In this document: piece after piece, positions 17,849 through 26,372 of the stretch
How the letters are laid out: each line of letters starts with the position of its first letter
Position numbering within the stretch: position 1 is the stretch's first letter
Origin: an uncultured Ferrovibrio sp.
Lineage (GTDB): Bacteria; Pseudomonadota; Alphaproteobacteria; Ferrovibrionales; Ferrovibrionaceae
Assembly (NCBI RefSeq): GCF_937960835.1
Contig: NZ_CALGPC010000002.1
Span: 124,001 to 188,000, forward strand
DNA length: 64,000 nucleotides
Reading direction: 5' to 3'
Notes under the pieces: generated by a model
What the model was told of the DNA's origin: nothing
Database searches by the model: none
Seen by the model: only the letters and a program-made list of their open reading frames with translations
Position numbers and translations under genes: made by a program

Positions 17849-18909
17849 CGGAACTGGCGGACATGCAGCAAAGCGTTGCCCGCGATCCCCGAGACCGTGG
17901 CGGTCCGCGCCAGCCATTGCTGAGCGTGCGCGGACTGGTGAAACATTTCCCTGTCGGCAAAAACCTGTTCGGCCGCAGCCGCAATGTGGTTCGCGCAGTC
18001 GACGACGTCGATTTCGAACTGCTGAAAGGCGAAACGCTCGGCATCGTCGGTGAATCCGGCTGTGGGAAGTCGACGACGGCACGTCTGCTGATGAATCTGA
18101 TCGAGCCGGATGCCGGCGAGATCATTTTCGACGGCGAGGTGGTCGGGCATGATATCTCGCTGCGGGATTACCGCCGCCAGGTCCAGATGGTGTTCCAGGA
18201 TAGTTACGCCTCGCTGAATCCGCGCCTCACCATCGAGGACTCCATCGCATTTGCGCCGCGTGTGCATGGCGTGTCGCGCCGCGAGGCGGTTGGCCGCGCG
18301 CATGATCTGCTGGCCCGCGTCGGCCTTGAACCGCATCGCTTTGCCGGCCGCTATCCTCATGAACTTTCAGGTGGACAGCGGCAGCGGGTAAACATCGCCC
18401 GCGCTCTTGCGCTTGAGCCTCGGCTGGTGATCCTGGATGAGGCGGTCTCGGCGCTCGATAAGTCGGTCGAGGCGCAGGTGCTGAATCTCCTGCTCGACTT
18501 AAAAGACGCTTTCGGTCTGACCTACATTTTCATCTCGCATGACCTGAACGTCGTGCGTTTCATTTCGGATCGCGTCATGGTGATGTATCTCGGCAAGGTG
18601 GCTGAGATCGGCGATGCCGAGTCCGTCTTTGCACAGCCACAACACCCCTATAGCGCGGCCTTGCTGGCATCGATGCCAGCCATGGATCCGGACGCACGCA
18701 CCGAACAGGCTCCGCTTTACGGCGATCCGCCCAATCCGATCGATCCGCCGCCGGGATGCCGTTTTCATACGCGCTGCAGATTCGCCGATCCAGTTTGTAG
18801 CCAGACTGTTCCCAGTCTCACGCCCGCTGGCGAAACCCAGCAGGTGGCCTGTCTGATGCGCCAATATGGCTCAGGTCATTCGTGTATCGGTCTGGAGGGC
18901 AGGGCATGA
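17845..18909 (+). CDS. ABC transporter ATPase (DppF/OppF type)
   Basis: A 354-residue nucleotide-binding subunit: Walker A GESGCGKST, Q-loop FQDSYASLNP, signature LSGGQRQR, Walker B VILDEAVSALD and switch His in ISHDL. The C-terminal oligo_HPY domain contains GCRFHTRCRFADPVC, a Cys-rich segment typical of the family. The order is unusual: the F-type ATPase precedes the D-type. Overlaps of four bases with both neighbours imply tight translational coupling. Confidence 0.93.
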   Translation: MTELADMQQSVARDPRDRGGPRQPLLSVRGLVKHFPVGKNLFGRSRNVVRAVDDVDFELLKGETLGIVGESGCGKSTTARLLMNLIEPDAGEIIFDGEVVGHDISLRDYRRQVQMVFQDSYASLNPRLTIEDSIAFAPRVHGVSRREAVGRAHDLLARVGLEPHRFAGRYPHELSGGQRQRVNIARALALEPRLVILDEAVSALDKSVEAQVLNLLLDLKDAFGLTYIFISHDLNVVRFISDRVMVMYLGKVAEIGDAESVFAQPQHPYSAALLASMPAMDPDARTEQAPLYGDPPNPIDPPPGCRFHTRCRFADPVCSQTVPSLTPAGETQQVACLMRQYGSGHSCIGLEGRA

Positions 18910-19892
18910 CCGGCACGGCGGCGCCGATCATCGACATCCGGGATCTGACCGTGACCTTCATCGGAGGCCGCAAGCCTGTGCATGCGGTCAATGGCGTGAC
19001 ACTAGCCATCCAGCCGGCAGAGGTGCTGGCTCTGCTGGGTGAATCCGGCTCGGGTAAGAGTGTCACCCTGCGAAGCCTCCTTGGTTTACATCCCCCGGGC
19101 CGGACTAGCATCGGCGGCAGCATTCAGGTTGCAGGCAAAGACGTGATGGCCTTGTCCGGTCGCGCGCTGGCGGATTTCCGCGGCAAGACAGTGTCCATGA
19201 TCTTCCAAGAGCCGTTGCTGGCGCTTGATCCCGTGTATACCGTTGGCGCCCAGATCGCCGAGACGATACAGCGTCACGAAGCCGTGTCTCGGGTCAAGGC
19301 ACGGGCACGCGCTTTGGCACTGTTGCAGAAGGTGCGAATTCCTTCGCCGGAACGCCGGCTTGATGCTTTTCCGCATGAGATGTCTGGCGGCATGCGTCAG
19401 CGCGCCATGATTGCGCTGGCACTGGCCTGCAATCCGCAGATCCTTCTGGCGGACGAGCCGACAACGGCACTCGATGCCACGGTGCAGATTCAGATCCTGC
19501 TTCTGCTGCGCGAGTTGCAGCGCGAGCTGGGTCTGACGGTAATTCTGGTGACCCACGATATCGGCGTCGCCGTTGAGGTCGCCGACCGCGTCGCCGTGAT
19601 GTATGCCGGCCGCATCGTCGAAACAGGGCCGGTTCGAGAGATCATTCGCAATCCACGGCACCCTTACACGCAAGGCCTGCTTGCCTCTCGGGCTCATGGC
19701 GCGATGACGGGCTCACGCCTGGATGCCATCCCTGGATCGCCGCCCGATCTGGCTGATCTGCCGCCGGGGTGTTCCTTTGCGCCGCGCTGCAAGCATGCCA
19801 AGGCGACTTGCGTGGAGACGGCGCCTGAAATCCGCTCTGTGACAGCCGATCACTGGATGCGCTGCATGCTGGACGCAGAGGCAGCAGAATAG
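18906..19892 (+). CDS. ABC transporter ATPase (DppD/OppD type)
   Basis: A 328-residue second ATPase: Walker A GESGSGKSV, Q-loop FQEPLLALDP, signature MSGGMRQR, Walker B ILLADEPTTALD, switch His in THDIGVAVE, and a C-terminal oligo_HPY region with GCSFAPRCKHAKATC. It completes the importer, probably working as a heterodimer with the preceding ATPase. No clear terminator is seen in the 280 bases that follow, which contain no other gene. Confidence 0.93.
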   Translation: MTGTAAPIIDIRDLTVTFIGGRKPVHAVNGVTLAIQPAEVLALLGESGSGKSVTLRSLLGLHPPGRTSIGGSIQVAGKDVMALSGRALADFRGKTVSMIFQEPLLALDPVYTVGAQIAETIQRHEAVSRVKARARALALLQKVRIPSPERRLDAFPHEMSGGMRQRAMIALALACNPQILLADEPTTALDATVQIQILLLLRELQRELGLTVILVTHDIGVAVEVADRVAVMYAGRIVETGPVREIIRNPRHPYTQGLLASRAHGAMTGSRLDAIPGSPPDLADLPPGCSFAPRCKHAKATCVETAPEIRSVTADHWMRCMLDAEAAE

Positions 19893-20174
19893 AAATTGGT
19901 TATTGCGTAGCCTGCCCCTGCAATGCGGCATCAGGAATGGCAGGCGCCCGATGTATTCGGCTACTAGCCGCAGTCTCCCAAGCCTGCCGATATGCTCCGG
20001 CGTATGCTGAGCCTGCCCCACATTCTTCACCCAGCCCTGAATGCGGGCTGGTGCGACATTGAAGCGCCAGCGGTGCGTCACGCTTGCCTTAAGTGCGGTG
20101 GAGGAACGGTATGGCCATAAGGCGATGTCGAATGCTATTCAGTGTCAAGAATGAGTCACTAGGGCAGGAAACGG

Positions 20175-20561
20175 ATGATACCCAAGGCAGTATCTGGACT
20201 TGGTCCAGAGGCGGAATACCGCGCTTTTCTCGAGCAGGGGCGCTTCATGATCCAGCGCAGCCGCTCAACCGGACAATATGTCTTCTATCCCCGCGTTGCA
20301 GCGCCCGGCAGCGGTGCGACTGATCTGGAATGGGTCGAAGCCTCGGGCCTGGGCCTGATTTACTCCATCACTGTCAACCGCGCCCGCACGGGCAGCTACA
20401 ACATCGCGCTCGTCGACCTCGACGAGGGCCCGCGGCTCATGACCCGGATCGAAGGCGTCGAAACCGCGCCGATCGGTACGCGTGTTCGCGCCCGCATTGT
20501 CAAGATCGATGGCGAACCCGCTGTGGTCTTCGACATCGCTGCGATGGAGGGCAGGGCATGA
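20175..20561 (+). CDS. DUF35 OB-fold protein, partner of a thiolase-like enzyme; degenerate zinc ribbon
   Basis: A 128-residue protein. The first half corresponds to the rubredoxin-like ribbon of DUF35 proteins, but the Cys pairs are gone (RSRSTGQYVFYPR, then APGSG where CPxCGS is expected). The second half is the OB fold (EWVEASGLGLIYSITVNR to RVRARIVKIDGEPAVVFD). DUF35 proteins bind CoA-linked substrates and form complexes with thiolase-like aldolases such as Ltp2. The four-base overlap with the next gene supports a complex. Confidence 0.82.
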   Translation: MIPKAVSGLGPEAEYRAFLEQGRFMIQRSRSTGQYVFYPRVAAPGSGATDLEWVEASGLGLIYSITVNRARTGSYNIALVDLDEGPRLMTRIEGVETAPIGTRVRARIVKIDGEPAVVFDIAAMEGRA

Positions 20562-21712
20562 GCGGCCTTTCTGTACGCGGCAAGACTGCCATTGTCGGAA
20601 TCGGCGGAGCAGGCTGGGGCGAAGCACCCGGACGCTCGGCAATCGAACTGCTGGGGGACGCGGCGCTGGCCGCCATCGCCGATGCGGGGCTGGAACTCAA
20701 GGACATCGACGGGCTTTGCGCGGCCACCAGCACGCATGCTTTCCCGACGCTTTCGGTTGCGGAATATCTTGGCATCAAGCCGACTTTCTTTGACGGCACG
20801 AATGTCGGCGGATCATCTTTCGAGATGCATTTGCTGCAGGCCGCCCTGGCGCTTGAGGCCGGCATCTGCAATGCAGTGCTGATCTGTTACGGCTCCAACC
20901 AGCGCACGGCAGGTGGCCGGCTGGTCTCGATGAGTGAACCGCAATGGCATGAAGTGCCGTACAAGCCGCGTCATCCGATCACGGCTTATGCCCTGGCGGC
21001 GCAGCGACATATGTATCAGTACGGCACCACGCGCGAGATGCTGGCCGATATCGCCGTCGCTGCACGGCAATGGGCCAACATGAACCCTGCTGCTTTTGAG
21101 CGGGGGCCGCTGACGCGCGAGGACGTGCTGAATTCCCGCATGGTCAGCGATCCGCTCACCACGCGCGATTGCTGCCTGGTCACCGATGGCGGCGCTGCCT
21201 GCGTGATGGTGCGTGCTGACCGGGCAAAGTCGATGAGGCAGAAACCGGTCTATCTGCTGGGCGTGGGCGGTGCGCATTCGCATCGCTCGATCACGCAGAT
21301 GACCGATCTGACCCGCACCGCCGCGGCAGAAAGCGGCCCGCGCGCCTTCGCCATGGCCGGGTTGAAGCCGTCGGATGTCGATCTGGTGATGCTCTATGAC
21401 GCCTTCACCATCACGACATTGCTGTTCCTAGAAGATCTTGGCTTTTGCCCGAAGGGAGAGGGCGGCCGTTTCGTGCAGGGCGGCACAATCGCCCCGGGCG
21501 GCAAGCTGGCGGTGAATACCAGTGGCGGCGGATTGTCCTGCATCCATCCTGGCATGTACGGCATGTTCCTGATTCTCGAGGCTGTCACGCAGCTTCGCGG
21601 CCATGCCGGTGAGCGCCAGCTTAAGAAATGCGACATCGCGATCTGCCACGGCAATGGCGGTACCCTGTCGAGCCAGGTGACCGCACTGCTGGGTAGCGAC
21701 GCAGCTTTATGA
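20558..21712 (+). CDS. Thiolase-superfamily protein, Ltp2-like (probable acyl-CoA retro-aldolase)
   Basis: A 384-residue SCP-x/Ltp-type thiolase-fold protein. Where thiolases have the acylated Cys the sequence is TNVGGSSFEMHL (Ser86-Ser87), so Claisen thiolysis is unlikely. Tyr280 (LYDAFT) and Tyr334 (HPGMYGM) lie near the positions of the two tyrosines used by steroid side-chain aldolase Ltp2, about 50 residues apart in both. With the DUF35 and MaoC partners, a hydration then retro-aldol cleavage of a branched acyl-CoA is inferred. ATG 20558 overlaps the previous stop. Confidence 0.8.
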   Translation: MSGLSVRGKTAIVGIGGAGWGEAPGRSAIELLGDAALAAIADAGLELKDIDGLCAATSTHAFPTLSVAEYLGIKPTFFDGTNVGGSSFEMHLLQAALALEAGICNAVLICYGSNQRTAGGRLVSMSEPQWHEVPYKPRHPITAYALAAQRHMYQYGTTREMLADIAVAARQWANMNPAAFERGPLTREDVLNSRMVSDPLTTRDCCLVTDGGAACVMVRADRAKSMRQKPVYLLGVGGAHSHRSITQMTDLTRTAAAESGPRAFAMAGLKPSDVDLVMLYDAFTITTLLFLEDLGFCPKGEGGRFVQGGTIAPGGKLAVNTSGGGLSCIHPGMYGMFLILEAVTQLRGHAGERQLKKCDIAICHGNGGTLSSQVTALLGSDAAL

Positions 21713-21863
21713 TCGATGGCCTGATGCGAAAACGGCAAACTCATGATCTTCGCACATTAGGCTGGCGTTGCGCTTATCTCTATCGACCTTAACCCGGTGA
21801 TCATTCTGGCGGAAGGACAGGGTGCTTTCGCCGCCGATGCCGTTCTTGAAATCGGAACCGTCC

Positions 21864-22715
21864 ATGGCCATTGACTACGAAAATCTGCTCAACTTCCCCA
21901 TTCCAGAAGTGCGTCAGACGCTGACGCGCCGCGATACGGTCTTTTACGCGCTGTCGATCGGTTTCGGCTACGACCCGATGGACGAGCGTCAGCTCGATTT
22001 CGTCGATCATCATCGTAACCTGCAGGCCGTGCCCTCGATGGCGGCCGTGCTTTGTCATCCTGGTTTCTGGCTCCGCGACCCGCGCACCGGTGTCGATGCT
22101 GTTCGTCTGGTGCATGGCGAGCAGGAGATCGAAATTCATAAGCCGCTACCGGTGGAAGGCGTTCTTGTAGGTCGCACCCGTGTTACCGGCATCGTCGACA
22201 AGGGCGAAGGGAAGGGCGCGCTGCTCTATTCGGAGAAGCAGGTGCGCGACGAGGTCGGTTCCCTGATCGCCTCTGCGCGTGCGACCACCTTCCTGCGCGG
22301 CGACGGCGGCTTTGGCGGGCCATCGGGACCGATCAAGCCGCCCCATCCGGTGCCCGAGGGTACGCCGGATATCGTCATCGATCTGCCGACCCGGCCGGAG
22401 CAAGCGCTTTATTACCGGCTCAATGGCGATGACAATCCGCTGCATGCCGATCCCGCCGTGGCGGCGAAGGCCGGTTTCCCGCGCCCCATCCTGCATGGGC
22501 TTTGCACGCTCGGCGTTGTCACCCATGCCTTGTTGCGCGGACTGGCAGATTACCGCGCCGACAGGCTGCGCCGCCTTGGCTTGCGTTTTTCCGCGCCGGT
22601 TTTTCCGGGTGAAACGATCCGGACGGAAATCTGGCATAGCGGCGCTTTCAGGGCGCGGGTCGTCGAGCGGGATGTCATCGTCGTCAACAACGGGCTGGCC
22701 GAGCTAGGCGGCTGA
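21864..22715 (+). CDS. MaoC-like enoyl-CoA hydratase (double hotdog)
   Basis: A 283-residue hydratase-2-type protein with two hotdog folds. The catalytic motif is in the C-terminal half: YRLNGDDNPLHADPAVA, with Asp189 and His194 as the expected acid/base pair, then GFPRPILHGLCTLG. It hydrates 2-enoyl-CoA to (R)-3-hydroxyacyl-CoA, the substrate type needed by the preceding aldolase-like protein. ATG 21864 is chosen because the family starts near MAIDYENLL; the Shine-Dalgarno sequence is weak. The 151-base gap leaves it uncertain whether it shares the transcript. Confidence 0.88.
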   Translation: MAIDYENLLNFPIPEVRQTLTRRDTVFYALSIGFGYDPMDERQLDFVDHHRNLQAVPSMAAVLCHPGFWLRDPRTGVDAVRLVHGEQEIEIHKPLPVEGVLVGRTRVTGIVDKGEGKGALLYSEKQVRDEVGSLIASARATTFLRGDGGFGGPSGPIKPPHPVPEGTPDIVIDLPTRPEQALYYRLNGDDNPLHADPAVAAKAGFPRPILHGLCTLGVVTHALLRGLADYRADRLRRLGLRFSAPVFPGETIRTEIWHSGAFRARVVERDVIVVNNGLAELGG

Positions 22716-22761
22716 TGAGTTGGATCAGGAGAATAATGGGTATGGAACGCCGCGCTGGGGC

Positions 22762-22825
22762 GGGGGAGGACGCGAATCGTCAAGCATGAGGAATTCCTCG
22801 CCAGGCGTCCCGATTCGCCCCTCCC
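22762..22825. repeat. Nested inverted repeat between the hydratase and regulator genes
   Basis: Outer arms GGGGAGGACGCGAATCG (22762-22778) and CGATTCGCCCCTCCC (22811-22825) pair imperfectly. The loop contains a perfect 12-bp palindrome GAGGAATTCCTC at 22788-22799. There is no T-run, so a plain terminator is unlikely. It may be an operator or structured leader of the OmpR-type regulator that begins about 65 bases later. Confidence 0.6.
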
Positions 22826-22891
22826 GCACCAAGGCCCTTCGGCAATTTGGGGTTGCGCGCCGCATTTTTACCGTATAACCCCGGGCTTGGG

Positions 22892-23650
22892 GTGATCGAG
22901 ATTTTTGCGAATCCATTGACAAGCAAGTCGGATAGGACTGTCCGTGAGGGAGCCCCCGCGCCGTTGGGGCATCTCTTGATCGTCGACGATGATCCGGTTG
23001 TCCGGGAGATACTGAGTTCTTCGCTGTCAGAGCATGGCTATCAAGTGAAGGCATGCGAAGACGGCGAACAGATGAACGCATTGTTGCGTGAGTTTCCCGC
23101 CGATATCGTGCTTTTGGATATACGGTTACCCGGTACGGATGGCCTGGCTCTGACGCGTTATCTTCGGGCGCAATCGGATATTGGCATCATTCTAGTCACG
23201 CGTCTTGACGATGAGGTCGATCGTATCATCGGCCTGGAGATCGGCGCCGACGATTACATCGCCAAACCGTTCAATCTGCGAGAAGTGCGAGCGCGGGTAG
23301 GAGCGCTCATGCGCCGTATCAGTGCCGTCGGCCGCAGCGATATTTCGGAAACAATCCGATTCGGAGACTGGGCGCTCAACCTTGCCACGCAGCGTTTGCG
23401 GCGCATCGACGGCGAAGAGATACGCCTGACACCCGGTGAATATCAGGTGCTGGCATGCCTGGTGCAGCGGCCTCAGAAGCTGACCACGCGTGAGCATGTG
23501 ATTGCCATGGGTTCCGTGTCCCTCTCCGAAGAAAGCCTCGACGTGCTGATTTCGCGTCTTCGTCGCAAGCTCGGCGACAACCACCGCAATCCACAACTCA
23601 TCCAGACTGTGCATGGGCAGGGCTACGTCTTTGTGCCGGCGCCTTATTAG
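22892..23650 (+). CDS. OmpR-family response regulator
   Basis: About 252 residues from GTG 22892. The receiver has the acidic pair in IVDDDP, phosphorylatable Asp in IVLLDIRLPGTDG, and switch Lys in DDYIAKPFN. The winged-helix DNA-binding domain is canonical (LTPGEYQVLACLV, then SRLRRKLGD and IQTVHGQGYVFV). No ATG is available: GTG 22892, TTG 22847 and TTG 22916 are all possible starts. The partner kinase gene overlaps its 3' end by 38 bases, but that kinase is frameshifted, so the regulator may be left without its sensor. Confidence 0.85.
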   Translation: MIEIFANPLTSKSDRTVREGAPAPLGHLLIVDDDPVVREILSSSLSEHGYQVKACEDGEQMNALLREFPADIVLLDIRLPGTDGLALTRYLRAQSDIGIILVTRLDDEVDRIIGLEIGADDYIAKPFNLREVRARVGALMRRISAVGRSDISETIRFGDWALNLATQRLRRIDGEEIRLTPGEYQVLACLVQRPQKLTTREHVIAMGSVSLSEESLDVLISRLRRKLGDNHRNPQLIQTVHGQGYVFVPAPY

Positions 23651-26239
23651 CATCGTAGTCTTCTTGCTGTTCTGCTGCAGTGGTGCCGCATCGGCCAGGC
23701 AGGAAGTGCTGCAACCCAACTCTTCAATAAACCTGCTGCGGCAGGCTGAAATATTCCATGGCGACGAAGCGAACCTGCCAGCAGCCATAGAGGCCGTTCG
23801 CGCCGCCGCCGGCGAACTCAAGTTGCCGCACGAGATGTACAGCGAGCGCTGGTTCGTATTGGATCTGCAAAATCCCCTCCACTCTGAGATGCGGAGGTGG
23901 ATCCTGAGAATGGAGACAGATCCACTGTTTTTGCCAGTCTTCGCCGTTCTCAAAGATGGCGTCATCGAGCAAATCGAACGCCGCAACGATGCCGTCGCTA
24001 TAGGAGTGACCAGTGGAGGCGCGCTGGGGCTCGAACAGCGGTTTCAATTCGTCGTTCCGCCGGGCGAGACCAGGACCATCGTGCTGCGCGTGGCGGCTGT
24101 CAGCTTCACGACATTGGCTGCCGACATCGTCGACTTGCCCAGTTATATCCAGTGGGCGTCAGTGAAGCATGTGATCGTGCTTTTTGCGCTGGCCATCATT
24201 CTGGCAATCGGCGTTTACAATTTGTCGCTCGGCATCGCGCTGCGCCGTGTGTCGCATATCTGGTACGCCCTGCATGCATTGTCGGGTTTTATCGCCTGGG
24301 CCCTTGTGTACGGCATTTTCGCCGATCTGTTTGGTTTCTCCGATCATGATCGTATTGCGTATAAGCTGGCCATTGCCGGCGTTGTGACTTTCAGTCCGCT
24401 CTTTGTCCGGTCACTTTTTGCACCCGACAGCATGCCCAAGGCGCTGGATCGTTTCCTGCTTGCCATCGTTACAATCCACGTCGCTTTCGCCTTAGCCACA
24501 ATCCTGCTTTGGCCTTTCCCCGAATGGCAGCGCGCATGGGTGAGGGGGCCAGACTACGCCTATCTCGTCGCGATCGTGGGCAACGTGGCGATGCTGTGTG
24601 CTGGAATATGGGCGGCGTCGCGCCGTATCGTCGGCGCCGGATGGTTTCTGCTCGGATGGGTGCCTTATATGGCATCCACAACCTACGTCATTCCTAGCAC
24701 GTTCGGCCTGTATCCATTTTCGGGCTCGATGATACTGATGATTCTGCTGGGTGCTACTTGGGAGTCTTTATTGCTGTCCCAGGCGCTCGGGGCGCGCCTT
24801 CGCGCCATGGACCGCGAACGAAGTGCCGCTGAAAGCCGGCGCGATGCGTTACAGACGTTCATAGCCTCGGTCAGTCATGACCTGCGCGCGCCGGTCCTTT
24901 CGATCATCGCCACCGTCAGTTCGGCACGGGGCCAGACCAGCGATATAACCTTGCTGCGGCTTCTAGATCTGATCAGCCGCTCTGCCACAACCATGCTGGG
25001 GCTGTTGTCCGACCTGCTCGATAAGCAGCGTTTGGCCACGGCCCGCTTTCAGCTGAATTCCGTACCTTTCGATCTTTTCAATGTCATCGAAGATTGCCTG
25101 TCCATGCTGCGTTATCGCGCAGAGGAAAAGGGGTTGAAACTGGAATGTGTGGTGGAAGGCGCCATTGAGGCCGGTGCCGCCGGCGATCCTTTGCGGTTGA
25201 AGCAGATTCTGACCAATCTGCTGGATAACGCCGTCAAGTTCTCCGATGCCGGCGTCGTCAGGCTTACGGTTTCGGCGACGGGAAACGGGCAGGAGCGTCA
25301 TATCTGCTTCGAGGTTGCGGATACCGGACCGGGGATTCCCGTGCCTCAGCGCGAACAGATATTCGAGTCATTCTTCAAGGCGGATCCCGATAAGCCCGGC
25401 CCGATAAGCCCGGGGTGGGGCTTGGTCTGCCTATTGCTCGCCACTTGACCAGTTTGATGGGCGGGTCGCTCGTCGTGCAGGATAATTCGCCGCGAGGCAC
25501 GCGTTTTACGGTGACCATCCCGCTCCCGGTGGCCAGCTTCGGCGTGACCGGGCGGCGCCACACGATCTGGCTTATCGACGACGATCCTGACCAACGCGAG
25601 CTCTGGCCCCAACTGCTGGCCGGTGAAGTTATCGGGGTAGAAGCGCTGTCGCCGCAGGCAGCGGCCGATCACACGCCGCTCGGAGAGATCGACGCGGTGC
25701 TGATGGACCTCTCGATCGATTACGAGTTGATGGTCACTGTGCTTCGTCGGCTGCGCAAAAGCCCGATCGCACGGCAGGTACCTGTAATAGCCTTCTCGGC
25801 AGATCCGGACCGCTCGAAGCCTGAAATTGGGATGCTCGGAATCCTACCCAGCCCGGGGAAGTCGATGTCGCCGGCCGAGGTGGCGGTATTGATACGCTCC
25901 GTTGCCTCAGCGCCGCTCTTGGTGGACAGGGCTCGCCAATTTGAGCTGTTCGATGAGTTGGGGGCGGAAGGTTTTTCCCGAACGGTTGAAAAGTTTCTCC
26001 TTCTAAGCCAGGAGATCGCCACAGCCCGGGATCTGGGCTTTGCCCCCGCCGGCCTGCTGCACCGGCTCTCAGGCAGTGCGGCCCTGGTCGGATTCCCGGA
26101 GATAGCGCGGGCCGCGCGTCGCTGTGAAAAGCTGGGGGATAGCCTGACCCGGGACGATTTGGATGCCCTCTGCCGTCTTTTCGACGAGAGTATCGAACAG
26201 TTTCCTGCCGCGCAGGTTGATCGAATCGGGAAGCCCTAG
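23613..26239 (+). pseudogene. Hybrid histidine kinase (7TM-DISM sensor, HisKA, HATPase, receiver, Hpt) split by a 14-bp duplication
   Basis: Restored, this is one protein of about 870 residues: signal peptide (cleavage near GAASA), periplasmic DISM-type domain, seven membrane helices, phospho-acceptor helix SVSHDLRAPVLSI, an ATPase domain with NLLDNAVKFSD and ADTGPGIP, then a receiver (IDDDPDQ, Asp in VLMDLSI) and an Hpt domain with His in LLHRLSGSAALVGF. Frame is lost at 25386-25413, where a 14-bp unit is directly repeated; removing one copy gives KPGVGLGLPIAR, the expected G2 box. As it stands the first part ends at 25448, lacking most of the ATP lid and all output domains. Confidence 0.9.
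25386..25413 (+). repeat. Exact 14-bp tandem duplication inside the hybrid kinase gene
   Basis: CCCGATAAGCCCGG occurs twice head to tail at 25386-25399 and 25400-25413. Fourteen is not a multiple of three, so the second copy shifts the frame. A repeat of this size can be lost or gained by slippage, so the lesion could be reversible. Confidence 0.95.
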
Positions 26240-26372
26240 GTCAAGTCTGAACGCCCGCCAACGAAATCCGAACGGATCGTAACAAGGGCGTCAGTTCGAT
26301 TGAATCCCGCAAGCCCCATTCGCTAACACCCATAAGCACTTGCTGCCAGAAGCGCTTGCTGATTGGGGGGGC

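Noticed and set aside
22916..22945. TTGACA at 22916 as a promoter -35 for the kinase pair
   Set aside because: No acceptable -10 element lies 16-18 bases downstream, and the site is inside the likely coding region of the regulator.
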